DNA of 64,000 nt from an uncultured Roseicyclus sp. (lineage in GTDB: Bacteria > Pseudomonadota > Alphaproteobacteria > Rhodobacterales > Rhodobacteraceae): contig CAKZPN010000065.1 in assembly GCA_937139335.1 (NCBI GenBank), positions 1-64,000 on the forward strand. The letters run 5' to 3'. Below, one piece after another: positions 1-7,655 of the stretch; the stretch's first letter is position 1; every line of letters starts with the position of its first letter. The position numbers and the translations under genes were made by a program. The notes beneath the pieces are model-generated. The model was not told where the DNA came from. It searched no databases and worked only from the letters and a program-made list of their open reading frames with translations.

Positions 1-597
1 GTTGCTGCGCGCCGCAGCCACCCGCGACTGCGCCAGCGCCACGTCGGTGCGCGTCACCTCGCCCACGTCGAAGCGGTCCTGTGCAGCGCGCAATTCCTCG
101 CCCAGCACCCGCTGGTTGTTTCGCTGCAGCGCGACGTTCTCGCTTTGCAGCAGCACGTTGACGTAAGCGGCAACGGCACGGAACAGCACGTTCTGTTCGA
201 TCGACAAAAGCTGTTGCCGGGTCGCGAGAACGGTTTCCTTCCTGGACGCGACCGACAGGGCGCGCGCGCCACCATCATATATCGTCCAGTCCAGTGAAAT
301 CTGCGCGGTCAATGACGAGCTAGTGGTGGTCGAAAGGGTAACACCACTAACACCGGACGTGTTGTAGGTCCGCCGCGCCTGCAGGATGAAATCCAGCACC
401 GGCCGCAACGTCGAGACGGCAATCGCCACATCCTCGTCCGCGGCGCGCAACAATGCCCTGTTCTGCTCCAGCAGCCCGCTGGTGTTATAGGCATTGACCA
501 GGGCATCCGCCAGGTTGTCCGCCTTGGCCGGGGCCGTGGCAAGCGCCACCCCCGCAACCGCGGCCAGGACCGCCCGTCTCATCAACCGTTTCACCAC
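1..597 (-). CDS. tolC: TolC-family outer membrane efflux protein (5' part; runs off window)
   Basis: Outer-membrane channel of type I secretion or RND/MFS efflux. Only the first ~199 residues are inside the window; the frame is open to base 1. Reading the minus strand gives a basic N-terminus and a hydrophobic stretch ending in APAKA, a good Sec signal peptide, followed by DNLADALVNAYNTSG and LLEQNRALLRAADED, typical of the first TolC helix. Further on come LDWTIYDGG and the coiled-coil helix with RFDVGEVTRTDVALAQ, a family hallmark. The start is ambiguous: ATG at 609 sits on the AAGGA ribosome-binding site, so GTG at 597 is preferred (11 bases from AAGGA); ATG at 582 is also possible. In Rhodobacterales tolC usually follows pcm on the same strand, and here the pcm remnant lies 89 bases upstream. 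Confidence 0.9.
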   Translation of the reverse strand, partial: MVKRLMRRAVLAAVAGVALATAPAKADNLADALVNAYNTSGLLEQNRALLRAADEDVAIAVSTLRPVLDFILQARRTYNTSGVSGVTLSTTTSSSLTAQISLDWTIYDGGARALSVASRKETVLATRQQLLSIEQNVLFRAVAAYVNVLLQSENVALQRNNQRVLGEELRAAQDRFDVGEVTRTDVALAQSRVAAARSN

Positions 598-685
598 ACC
601 CGCACCCATCCTTGTTGTCGCACTGCCCTTGCCACGCCTAGTCGTGGCCGGAATACCTGCGCCCGTTTCATCCACCCGCTCTGCG

Positions 686-916
686 TCACAGCGCAAATGC
701 ACGCTCCGTCTCGAAGCCCGGGAGCACCGGCGCTCCGGCGTTGAAGGCAAATCGCCACGAGATGCCGCCGCCCGACTTGTAGCCGATCCGGACCGAACCC
801 AGAGCCCCTTCCATGAACAGACATGCGATCCGCCCGCCTCCTTTCAACTGTTCTTCAAGAGCTTTCGGCAACTGTTCGACACCGCCCTGCACGATTATCG
901 CGTCGTAGGGACCGTG
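686..916 (-). pseudogene. pcm: 3' remnant of protein-L-isoaspartate O-methyltransferase (pcm)
   Basis: About 76 C-terminal codons of a Rhodobacterales-type Pcm are readable: GPYDAIIVQGG, LPKALEEQLKGGGRIA, CLFMEGALGSVRIGY and NAGAPVLPGF, ending ERAFAL and a TGA stop. This is the last strand-helix part of the Rossmann methyltransferase fold. The SAM-binding N-terminal two thirds are missing. Upstream of about base 917 (minus-strand sense) the frame stays open but is only the antisense of a different gene (the DUF2442 remnant), so the longer open frame reaching 1162 is not a real protein. No other piece of pcm is visible in the following 1.4 kb. I infer that the gene was cut by the recombination that brought in the neighbouring AT-rich segment; a chimeric mRNA could still be made but would not give an active enzyme. 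Confidence 0.8.
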
Positions 917-919
917 CTC

Positions 920-1090
920 GGCCGCACCCTCGGCGTGCCGCTGGCATGGTTCCCGCGCCTGCTCTCCGCCACGCCCGAGGCGCGGGCGGATGTGACCCTC
1001 TCCCCCTACGGTCTGCATTGGGAGGCGCTGGACGAGGACATCTCGGTCCCCGCGCTGATGGCGGAAGTGCCAGGGATGGCGGCGGAGTGA
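920..1090 (+). pseudogene. 3' remnant of a DUF2442-family gene
   Basis: Fifty-six codons match the C-terminal core of DUF2442 proteins: GRTLGVPLAWFPRLLSATPE and GLHWEALDEDISVPALM, then a TGA stop at 1088-1090. DUF2442 proteins are small (about 80-90 residues), often next to DUF4160 and on mobile segments; their role is unproven. Here the first ~25 residues are absent. The frame stays open further upstream (to 494) only because it runs antisense to pcm and tolC. The stop lies 13 bases before the start of the AT-rich protease gene. Base composition of this fragment is GC-rich like the chromosome, so it may predate the AT-rich gene or come from another high-GC donor. Confidence 0.7.
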
Positions 1091-1103
1091 GGACGGAGGA
1101 GTA

Positions 1104-2141
1104 GTGGAACGGCCCAGCCTGAACGTAGACAAAGAAATCTCTCGACACGGGAGACTAATCACTCAAATATTTGAGCTCTTTCTGAATGAACCTGAAAAAT
1201 TCTGTGGCCTCCTTCCCGAGCGCAAGAACATTAACTGCACTCTCGGAAATCTGCAACGTTCAAAAGACGGACACTTTCGAGTCTTTGTAGAACCCACGCA
1301 GCTATCAGCCGCCATCTCAGTTCACTTCGGGGTTACTGAATTCCCACATATCCCTTCCATGTACTCTCTCGAGAGAATTAGCCGGCACCTGCATATTCCG
1401 AGAGCATTGATTGGGCCATTTGGAGCTTACAGCCTTGAATCAAATACGCTTGAAATCGCACATAAAGGTGGCTGGTTGGCCGGGGCATTACTTGGTATTC
1501 CGCACATAACCGATAGCGCCAAGAATAGCGTTGTTGAGATTATTATTCAGTCACTCGACGGCACAAACACTGGCACCGGATTTATCTCCATCTCGGATAA
1601 CCGATCACTGCACATTTTTACTTGCAAGCACAATCTAATTTCCGATTCAGGAACATCGTTTTTATTAGATGAAGTCAAGAACGGCTCTTTGAGTTTCGAG
1701 GTTGAGAAGGTTTTAATATTTGACAGAATCGATGTCGCAATAATTTCCCTAGCGCTGCCATGCGACATTCTACCGATCTCATTCAGTCATGGGAGGATTC
1801 TGGAGAAAGTTGTGTCGGTGGGATACCCTAGGATCCACTTGACCGAGGCAAGCCCTCTGCTATTCCATAGCGGCGAAGTGAATGGATGGACTGGCAGTCT
1901 AGAAAGAGGCTCCCGATTCTTGGTCACTTCGTGCGACGTTGCCCCAGGGAGTAGTGGCGGCCCACTGATCAACGAGTTAGGCTTGGCAGTTGGCATTGTT
2001 TCACGCAGGACCGAAACAGCATCACAAGGTGGGATGGCTAACTACTCTTTGGCGGTACCTTTTGAAGCGGTAGTTCATGAAATTACTAGCAAAGCGTTCC
2101 AAATGCATGTTTTGTCGAACCGACGCTTTGTGCCATGCTAA
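1104..2141 (+). CDS. Trypsin-like serine protease (Trypsin_2 type) on an AT-rich acquired segment
   Basis: 345 residues. The C-terminal ~190 residues form a trypsin-like fold: TGFISIS, then FTCKHNL with the catalytic His, DVAIISL with the catalytic Asp, and APGSSGGPLIN with the nucleophilic Ser in GSSGG, followed by GLAVGIVSR. All three catalytic residues are present. The N-terminal ~150 residues match no domain I recognise. No signal peptide or membrane segment is seen, so the enzyme is probably cytoplasmic. The GTG start is preceded by GGACGGAGGAG. Base composition drops sharply after about 1115 (many A/T third positions, for example AAT, ATA, TTA), quite unlike every neighbour, showing recent transfer. 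Solo cytoplasmic trypsin-like proteins with unknown N-terminal domains occur in defence islands, but a defence role is only an inference. The following 2142-2317 stretch returns gradually to high GC and holds nothing recognisable. Confidence 0.8.
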   Translation: MERPSLNVDKEISRHGRLITQIFELFLNEPEKFCGLLPERKNINCTLGNLQRSKDGHFRVFVEPTQLSAAISVHFGVTEFPHIPSMYSLERISRHLHIPRALIGPFGAYSLESNTLEIAHKGGWLAGALLGIPHITDSAKNSVVEIIIQSLDGTNTGTGFISISDNRSLHIFTCKHNLISDSGTSFLLDEVKNGSLSFEVEKVLIFDRIDVAIISLALPCDILPISFSHGRILEKVVSVGYPRIHLTEASPLLFHSGEVNGWTGSLERGSRFLVTSCDVAPGSSGGPLINELGLAVGIVSRRTETASQGGMANYSLAVPFEAVVHEITSKAFQMHVLSNRRFVPC

Positions 2142-2317
2142 ATACCTAAAGCCTGATTATGCGCTTCGCCCATCATTCCATCACGAAGCACCTTCGCGGG
2201 AGTTAAGCCCCGTGACGTTGGGTCGGCAAGAGAAAGACAGCCCGCGCCCGAAAGCGCCAGTAACTCCGAATTTCCAAATGAAATCGATCTGCGCAATCTG
2301 AGCAGCCCCTCCCCCCC

Positions 2318-2554
2318 TCAATACCTCCCCGGCGGATCACTCGCCGGGAAGCTCTCGTCGGCGGCCTCGTCCACGTCGTCCCAGTGCGTCGGGCGGTCGC
2401 GTTGGGCGCGGGGGCCGGCTTCGCGGACCGGGGGGAAGTCCTGGTCGGGGCCGCTTTCGGCGGGGCGGGCGTAGGCGGTGCGGGCGCGGGTGCGGGCGCG
2501 GCGGCGCCAGAGCATGAGGGCGAGGGGCAGGGCGTAGCGGAACAGGCGGTGCAT
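2318..2554 (-). CDS. Small single-pass membrane protein, unknown function
   Basis: 78 residues. Starts MHRLFRYALPLALMLWRRR, a short hydrophobic helix followed by a very Arg-rich stretch (positively charged side likely cytoplasmic), then a polar tail ending DESFPASDPPGRY. The DESFPASDPP tail occurs in many small uncharacterised bacterial proteins. The ATG at 2554 was chosen because GGAGG lies 5 bases before it; an upstream in-frame ATG at 2608 has no comparable site. It is transcribed in the same direction as the entericidin gene upstream, 126 bases away. I do not recognise a function. Confidence 0.6.
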   Translation of the reverse strand: MHRLFRYALPLALMLWRRRARTRARTAYARPAESGPDQDFPPVREAGPRAQRDRPTHWDDVDEAADESFPASDPPGRY

Positions 2555-2680
2555 CGGGACCTCCGGGGTTGCGGGTGCTCCCTGGGCAAACGCCCGGACC
2601 GCCCGCACGTTCCCTCGGGGCCGGACAGCGAAAGGCGCGCCCGGATCGGGGCGCGCCTTTGGGGTAGGTCGGGGACGGCG

Positions 2681-2818
2681 TCAGATCTGCGCTTGCGTCT
2701 CCTGCGAGGTTTCCTCGAGTTCCTCGCCGGCATTCTCCACGTCGCGGCCGAAGCCTTCGACGGTTTCGCAGGCGGCAAGCCCGAGCACGGCGCTCAGCAT
2801 CAGGGTCAGGCGGAGCAT
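2681..2818 (-). CDS. Entericidin-like small lipoprotein
   Basis: 45 residues: MLRLTLMLSAVLGLAAC is a lipoprotein signal with lipobox LAAC (Cys 17), followed by ETVEGFGRDVENAGEELEE, the typical entericidin A/B core (ETVxGxGxDVxxAGxxLE). Entericidins are tiny envelope lipoproteins originally described as an antidote/toxin pair linked to stress-induced lysis; in alphaproteobacteria usually a single copy of unproven function is found. A clear AAGGAG site lies 7 bases upstream of the ATG. It stands alone here, without a second entericidin gene. Confidence 0.85.
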   Translation of the reverse strand: MLRLTLMLSAVLGLAACETVEGFGRDVENAGEELEETSQETQAQI

Positions 2819-2965
2819 GGTGGCTCTCCTTCTGTTGTGTAGGTTCCCGGTCCCAACCCGGGCCGCACGGTGCGGTTCCATGGCCGGGCGCTTGATCCGG
2901 ATCAAGGCGCGGCCCCGGCCCGCGTGGTTGACTGCGTCAAGGATCGCGCCAACCCGGAGGCCGAG

Positions 2966-3145
2966 ATGCGCCTGTATTTCCTGATCTTCACCCTCGCCGC
3001 CACGACGCTGGCGGGCATCGGCATCATCGCGGTTCTCGCCGCGGGCTTCGACGGGTGGGAACCTATCGTGATCGCCGCAGCCCTTGGCGCAGCCGTCGCC
3101 CTGCCCGCCGCCTGGATCGCGACGCAGAAGATCAGGGCGCTGTAG
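2966..3145 (+). CDS. Small two-helix inner membrane protein
   Basis: 59 residues, almost entirely two hydrophobic helices (about residues 5-26 and 33-53) joined by GFDGWEPI, ending in a basic QKIRAL tail. Similar ~60-residue two-helix proteins are common in Rhodobacterales and are sometimes mislabelled in databases as CTP synthetase; nothing here supports an enzymatic role. The start follows GGAGG (2956-2960) by five bases. The 3' end overlaps the convergent esterase gene by 14 bases. Function unknown. Confidence 0.6.
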   Translation: MRLYFLIFTLAATTLAGIGIIAVLAAGFDGWEPIVIAAALGAAVALPAAWIATQKIRAL

Positions 3146-3905
3146 GCCCGGCGTCGAGATAGGCGCGCACCGCCGCCTCGAACTCGCGCGGCTTGTCGGC
3201 GTGGAGCCAATGCCCCGCGCCGGGGATCTTGGCGAATTTCGCCTGCGGGAACAGCGCCTTGATCGCGGGGCGGTGGTCGGGTTTGACGTAGTCGGACGCG
3301 GCGCCGGAGAGGAACAGCGTGGGGCCGTCGAACTGGCCCGTCAGGTCGGGCCAGCCCAGGATCTGCGGCATGAACCGTTCGAGCGTGTCGAGGTTCAGCC
3401 GCCAGCGCCGCCCCTTCACATCGAGCGATTGCAGCAGGAAGGCGCGGACGCCGTCCTCCGGCACATGTTCGGCCAGTTGCGTGTCGGCGTCGCGGCGCGT
3501 GTCGACGCGCGACAGGTCCACCTCCCGCATCGCGTCGACAAGGTGCTGCTGGCTGTGCCCGTAGCCGGTCGGCGCGATGTCGGCCACCACCAGGCGACGC
3601 ACGGTCTCGGGGTGCAACAGCGCCAGCGCCATCGCCGCCTTCCCGCCCATGGAATGGCCCACGACATCCGCCTGCCCGCCGTTGTCCGCAATGACCTCGG
3701 CGAGGTCTCCGGCGAGCTCGGGGTAGCCGTGGCTGTCCTCCCACGGGCTGTCGCCGTGGTTGCGCATGTCGATGGAGAGCACGCGGCGTGTCTGGGACAG
3801 GCGTTTGGCGACCACGCCCCAGTTGCGGGCGGAGCCGAAGAGACCGTGGGCGATCAGGAGGGGCGGGCGGGCGGTATCCTCGCCCTCTGGGATGATGCGG
3901 AGCAT
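3132..3905 (-). CDS. Alpha/beta-hydrolase (YbfF/esterase-like)
   Basis: 257 residues with a complete alpha/beta-hydrolase active site: oxyanion-hole motif HGLFGSARNW near residues 19-28, nucleophile elbow GHSMGG, acid in LSGAASDYV, and catalytic His in GAGHWLHADKP near the C-terminus. The pattern DMRNHGDSPW is typical of the YbfF/ABHD11 group of carboxylesterases acting on acyl thioesters or small esters. No signal peptide, so cytoplasmic. Start ATG at 3905; the frame upstream stays open through GC-rich antisense sequence without a plausible start. Convergent with the small membrane gene at 2966 (14-base overlap at the 3' ends). Confidence 0.88.
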   Translation of the reverse strand: MLRIIPEGEDTARPPLLIAHGLFGSARNWGVVAKRLSQTRRVLSIDMRNHGDSPWEDSHGYPELAGDLAEVIADNGGQADVVGHSMGGKAAMALALLHPETVRRLVVADIAPTGYGHSQQHLVDAMREVDLSRVDTRRDADTQLAEHVPEDGVRAFLLQSLDVKGRRWRLNLDTLERFMPQILGWPDLTGQFDGPTLFLSGAASDYVKPDHRPAIKALFPQAKFAKIPGAGHWLHADKPREFEAAVRAYLDAGPTAP

Positions 3906-4006
3906 GGGGCGAGAGATAGGCGGCGGAGCGCGGGAAAGGCAAGGCTTGAGCCAAGCCCCTGTCCCGGCGTATCTTTTCCCGAGATCTGCCGCCGGGGGGC
4001 GATTCC

Positions 4007-4378
4007 ATGGACCGACAGGCGCTCGACGCGCTGCACGAAGACCTGCGGCAGGCCATCGCCGCGCGGCTGAACGTGCGCGCCCGCAGCTTTCACGGCGCGG
4101 TGCGGCGGGCCGGGCGGTTGTTGCCCGCGCGGGCGCGGGTCGCAGCGGCGGAAATGGCGGCGCTCGAGGCGCGGATGGCGAACCCGAAGCTCGCCGCGCG
4201 GACGGATCCCGCGATGCTCCGGCAGGCCGGCGACAGGTTCCGCGGCAGCCTGTCCCGCCACCAACCGGGCGCACGCGCGGCGCGCGACCGGTCGTTTCTC
4301 ATGGCCGATATCGGCGTGAAGCTGGCGGTCGTGATCGGCCTCGGCCTCGCCTTCCTGAGCTGGCAGACCGGGGCCTGA
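4007..4378 (+). CDS. Hypothetical protein with C-terminal membrane anchor
   Basis: 123 residues. The first ~95 residues are Ala/Arg-rich and helical with little obvious structure (MDRQALDALHEDLRQAI; EMAALEARMANPK), and the C-terminus ADIGVKLAVVIGLGLAFLSW is a single transmembrane helix, so a tail-anchored cytoplasmic domain is likely. No family is recognised. It lies between two minus-strand genes and is probably monocistronic. The stop is only 6 bases from the 3' end of the convergent pirin gene. Confidence 0.6.
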   Translation: MDRQALDALHEDLRQAIAARLNVRARSFHGAVRRAGRLLPARARVAAAEMAALEARMANPKLAARTDPAMLRQAGDRFRGSLSRHQPGARAARDRSFLMADIGVKLAVVIGLGLAFLSWQTGA

Positions 4379-4384
4379 GCGCCG

Positions 4385-5296
4385 TCAGTGCGCGGGCCGG
4401 ATGAAGGTGCCGTTGCGCAGGTCGCGCATCGCCTGTTGCAGTTCGTCCTGCGTGTTCATCACGATCGGCCCGTGCCAAGCCACCGGCTCCTCGATCGGCG
4501 CGCCGGAGATCAGCAGGAAGCGCACGCCCTCCGGCCCGGCCTGCACCGTCACCTCGTCGCCGGTGCCGAAGCGGATCAGGGTGCGATCGCCCGACATGTC
4601 GCGGATGTTCACCTCGCGGCCCATCACTTCCTTTTCCAGCAGCACGCCCTGCGGCGCGGAGGCGTCGGTGAACATGCCCGCGCCGTGGAAGACATAGGCG
4701 AAGGCGCGGCGGTAGGTGTCGATGCGGAAGGTCTTGCGGACCCCCGCCGGCACGCTCACGTCGAGGTATTGCGGATCGGCGGCGATGCCGTCGACCGGCC
4801 CGCGCTTGCCCCAGAACTCGCCGGTGATGACGCGCACATGGGTGCCGTCGTCATCCGTGACCTCAGGGATGTCGCCGCCGGTGATGTCCTGGTAGCGCGG
4901 CGCGGTCATCTTCTGCGCTGAGGGCAGGTTGCCCCAGAGCTGGAACCCGTGCATCTGCCCCTTGGCGTTTCCGAGCGGCATTTCCTGGTGGAGGATGCCC
5001 GAGCCTGCGGTCATCCATTGCACCGACCCCGGTCCGAGACGGCCCTGGTTGCCGAGGCTGTCGGAATGCTCGACCGTGCCGGCCAGAACGTAGGTGATGG
5101 TTTCGATGCCGCGGTGCGGGTGCCATGGGAAGCCGTCGCGGTAATAGGCCGGGTCCTCGTTGCGGAAATCGTCGAACAGCAGGAACGGGTCCAGTTCGGT
5201 CGGGTCCTGGAAGCCGAAGGCGCGGTGCAGATGCACCCCGGCGCCTTCCATCGTCGGACGGGCGGTGCGGGTTTCGAGAATGGGACGGATCGACAT
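4385..5296 (-). CDS. Pirin family protein (bicupin)
   Basis: 303 residues, the usual size for bacterial pirins. The N-terminal cupin carries the metal-binding set HPHRGIETITYVL ... EHSDSLG ... GSGILHQEMP, with His-x-His and the later His/Glu that ligate Fe; the C-terminal half (LEKEVMGREVNIR ... IPEEPVAWHGPIVMN-like) is the degenerate second cupin. The pattern EPVAWHGPIVMNTQDEL is characteristic. Some bacterial pirins act as quercetinase or modulate central enzymes; the role cannot be told from context. Start at ATG 5296, preceded by AGGAGATTGCC; the open frame upstream has no ribosome-binding site. Confidence 0.9.
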   Translation of the reverse strand: MSIRPILETRTARPTMEGAGVHLHRAFGFQDPTELDPFLLFDDFRNEDPAYYRDGFPWHPHRGIETITYVLAGTVEHSDSLGNQGRLGPGSVQWMTAGSGILHQEMPLGNAKGQMHGFQLWGNLPSAQKMTAPRYQDITGGDIPEVTDDDGTHVRVITGEFWGKRGPVDGIAADPQYLDVSVPAGVRKTFRIDTYRRAFAYVFHGAGMFTDASAPQGVLLEKEVMGREVNIRDMSGDRTLIRFGTGDEVTVQAGPEGVRFLLISGAPIEEPVAWHGPIVMNTQDELQQAMRDLRNGTFIRPAH

Positions 5297-5451
5297 GACG
5301 GCAATCTCCTGCTGCGCTCTGAAGATGATGTAGCGACGCTGCGTCAGGGCGCAATGCGAGGCGCCACACGGCACCTGTGCGGGGATGCAGAGCCCTCGCC
5401 AAGCGGCGCGCGACACGCTAAGGGGCGCCAGACCCGGCAAGGCGCAGGCGC

Positions 5452-5976
5452 ATGGCGAGAAAACCCAAGGACGACCCGAACGAGGTGCTGGCCACCATCG
5501 ACCCGCAACCGGTGCGGCGCGTGTTCACCACTGGCGTCGTGGGGATGCTGGGGGCGCTCCTGCTCTACGTCGCGGCCGCGACCCCGCCGCAGGATCCGGT
5601 GTGGCTGGTGTTCCTTGTCGGGATGGGGCTCGGGGCCCTCTATTTTGCGTGGCGGGTCTGGATGGCGACGGCGATGACGCTGGAACTCACCCGCAGCGAG
5701 GTTCGCGAGGCCGGCGGCCGGGTGCTCTTCGCGCTCGACGAGGTCGAGAGCGTCGACCGCAGCGCCTTCGCCTTCAAGCCGGCGGGCGGGTTCCTGGTGC
5801 GGCTGAAGGCGCCGACCACGCGCGGCCGCGCCTATGCGCCCGCGCTGTGGTGGCGGCTGAAGTCGCGCGTCGCGGTCGGCGGCGCGACGGCGGGCAGCCA
5901 GGCCAAGCCGGTGGCCGACCTGATCCGCATCATCATCGCGGAGCGGAGCGGCGAGATGCCGCCCCGCGGTCGGTAA
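5452..5976 (+). CDS. Inner membrane protein with two N-terminal helices, PH-like soluble domain
   Basis: 174 residues. Two hydrophobic helices at about 25-42 and 48-72 form a hairpin, followed by a soluble ~100-residue domain: LELTRSEVREAGGRVLFALDEVESVDRSAFAFKPAGGFLVRL. The pattern of short strands with 'L-E-V-E-S-V' resembles bacterial PH-like domains of membrane proteins, but this is only a visual impression. It ends LIRIIIAERSGEMPPRGR. Convergent with the dehydrogenase gene, 3 bases apart. No specific function is recognised. Confidence 0.65.
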   Translation: MARKPKDDPNEVLATIDPQPVRRVFTTGVVGMLGALLLYVAAATPPQDPVWLVFLVGMGLGALYFAWRVWMATAMTLELTRSEVREAGGRVLFALDEVESVDRSAFAFKPAGGFLVRLKAPTTRGRAYAPALWWRLKSRVAVGGATAGSQAKPVADLIRIIIAERSGEMPPRGR

Positions 5977-5979
5977 GGG

Positions 5980-7413
5980 TCAGATGCCCTTGGCCTGGTA
6001 GCTTTTCGCGACCCGGCCGATGCTGACGAGGAAGGCCGCCGTGCGCAGGTCGGTCACCTTGTCATGGCTCCACCAGACCTCGCGCATCGACTGGTAGGCC
6101 GCGCGCATGGTGTCGTCGAGGCCAGAGCGCACCAGTTCCAGTTCGCCCGCGCCGCGCAGGTAGCGCTGCTTGAAATCGGGGCTCAGCGTCCAGCCGATGC
6201 CGCTGTCGGCCGACAGCCGCTCAAGCTCATCGACGATCAGCTGGTGGCGCGATTCTTCCTGGCGGCGCTGCATCCGGCCGAACCGGATGTGCGACAGGTT
6301 CTTGACCCATTCGAAATAGCTGACCGTCACGCCACCGGCGTTGGCGTAGAGGTCGGGGATGACGACGGTGCCCTTGTGGCGCAGGATCTCGTCGGCGCCT
6401 GCCGTGACCGGGCCGTTCGCCGCCTCGATGATCAGCGAGGCCTGGATCGCCGCGGCGTTGTGCATGTTGATCACGCCCTCCATCGCGGCGGGGATGAGGA
6501 TGTCGCATTCCGCCTCCAGCAGGCGCGCGCCCTCGGCGTGATAGGTGCCGAAGGGGCAATCCTTGATACCGCCATGGCGCCTGATCCAGTCTGCCACGGC
6601 GTCGATGTCGATGCCGTCGGGGTTCTCGATCGCGCCGTCGCGCTCGATCACATGGGTGATCTTGCAGCCGTCCTCAACCGAGAGGAACAGGGCCGCGTGG
6701 TAGCCGACGTTGCCGAGGCCCTGCACGATCACCCGCTTGCCGTCGAGCGTGCCGGACATGCCGGCCTTCTTCACGTCATCGGGGTGACGGAAGAATTCCT
6801 GCAGCGCGTATTGGACGCCACGCCCCGTCGCCTCGACCCGGCCGAGGATGCCGCCGGCGTGGATCGGCTTGCCGGTGACGCAGGCGCGCGCGTTGATGTC
6901 GGTGGTATTCATCCGCGCGTACTGGTCGGCGATGATCGCCATCTCGCGCTCGCCGGTGCCCATGTCGGGGGCGGGCACATTCTGCGCCGGGTCGATCAGG
7001 TCGCGCTTGATCAGCTCGTAGGCGAAGCGGCGGGTGATCTTTTCCAGCTCGTCGGCATCGTAGTGCCGCGGGTCGATGCAGAGCCCGCCCTTGGAGCCGC
7101 CGAACGGCGCCTCGACCAGCGCGCATTTGTAGGTCATCAGCGCCGCCAGCGCCTCGACCTCGTCCTGGTTCACCGACGGGGCGTATCGTATGCCGCCCTT
7201 CACCGGTTCGGTATGTTCCGAGTGCACGGAGCGGTAGCCGGTGAAGGTCTGGATTTCGCCCCGGAGCCGGACGCCGAAGCGCACCGTGTAGGTCGAGTTG
7301 CAGACTCGGATCTTTTCCTCGAGCCCAGGCGGAAGGTCCATGAGCGCGGCGGCGCGCGTGAACATGAGATCGACGGATTGTCTGAAACTCGGCTCGCCTG
7401 TCAGTGCGTTCAT
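5980..7413 (-). CDS. Glu/Leu/Phe/Val dehydrogenase (glutamate dehydrogenase type)
   Basis: 477 residues. Oxidative deamination of glutamate (or a branched/aromatic amino acid) to the 2-oxo acid with NAD(P). The dimerisation/substrate domain shows EPVKGGIRYAP, the catalytic-lysine region MTYKCALVEAPFGGSKGG, and PAPDMGTGEREMAIIADQY; the Rossmann domain follows with VIVQGLGNVGYHAALFL and IIEAANGPVT, and PDLYANAGGVTVSYFEWVKN is a strong family signature. Start at ATG 7413, preceded by AGGGGAGGACGC. An in-frame TTG/ATG upstream (7500/7470) has no good site. Divergent from the tad-like genes with a 242-base gap in which no operator could be recognised. Confidence 0.92.
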   Translation of the reverse strand: MNALTGEPSFRQSVDLMFTRAAALMDLPPGLEEKIRVCNSTYTVRFGVRLRGEIQTFTGYRSVHSEHTEPVKGGIRYAPSVNQDEVEALAALMTYKCALVEAPFGGSKGGLCIDPRHYDADELEKITRRFAYELIKRDLIDPAQNVPAPDMGTGEREMAIIADQYARMNTTDINARACVTGKPIHAGGILGRVEATGRGVQYALQEFFRHPDDVKKAGMSGTLDGKRVIVQGLGNVGYHAALFLSVEDGCKITHVIERDGAIENPDGIDIDAVADWIRRHGGIKDCPFGTYHAEGARLLEAECDILIPAAMEGVINMHNAAAIQASLIIEAANGPVTAGADEILRHKGTVVIPDLYANAGGVTVSYFEWVKNLSHIRFGRMQRRQEESRHQLIVDELERLSADSGIGWTLSPDFKQRYLRGAGELELVRSGLDDTMRAAYQSMREVWWSHDKVTDLRTAAFLVSIGRVAKSYQAKGI

Positions 7414-7655
7414 TGGCGCGTCCTCCCCTTTGCCAGATGCCGTGCGACGGCGCCGCACCGACTCGCCCATAAAAAGGGCATAGCCTGCCCCGTGAAACAA
7501 CCCTCGGGACGTGTGCGAGCATTAACGTCGATACGTAACCAATCTGTTTCAGGCTTTTTCCTGCCTCATTTTCGCCCCGCTTGATTGGCAAGGACAACAT
7601 CGGATCAACGCGTCTTTGCGTTTCGTGTGTCAGTTGAACGGTTGGAGTGCAGAGT

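Noticed and set aside
686..1162. A 158-codon frame joining the pcm end to an upstream segment as one fused protein
   Set aside because: The upstream part is the antisense of the DUF2442 fragment; only the C-terminal portion is real Pcm sequence, so it is a pseudogene, not a new fusion.
6064..7584. A 506-codon plus-strand open frame over the dehydrogenase
   Set aside because: Antisense shadow; no recognisable domain and no ribosome-binding site.
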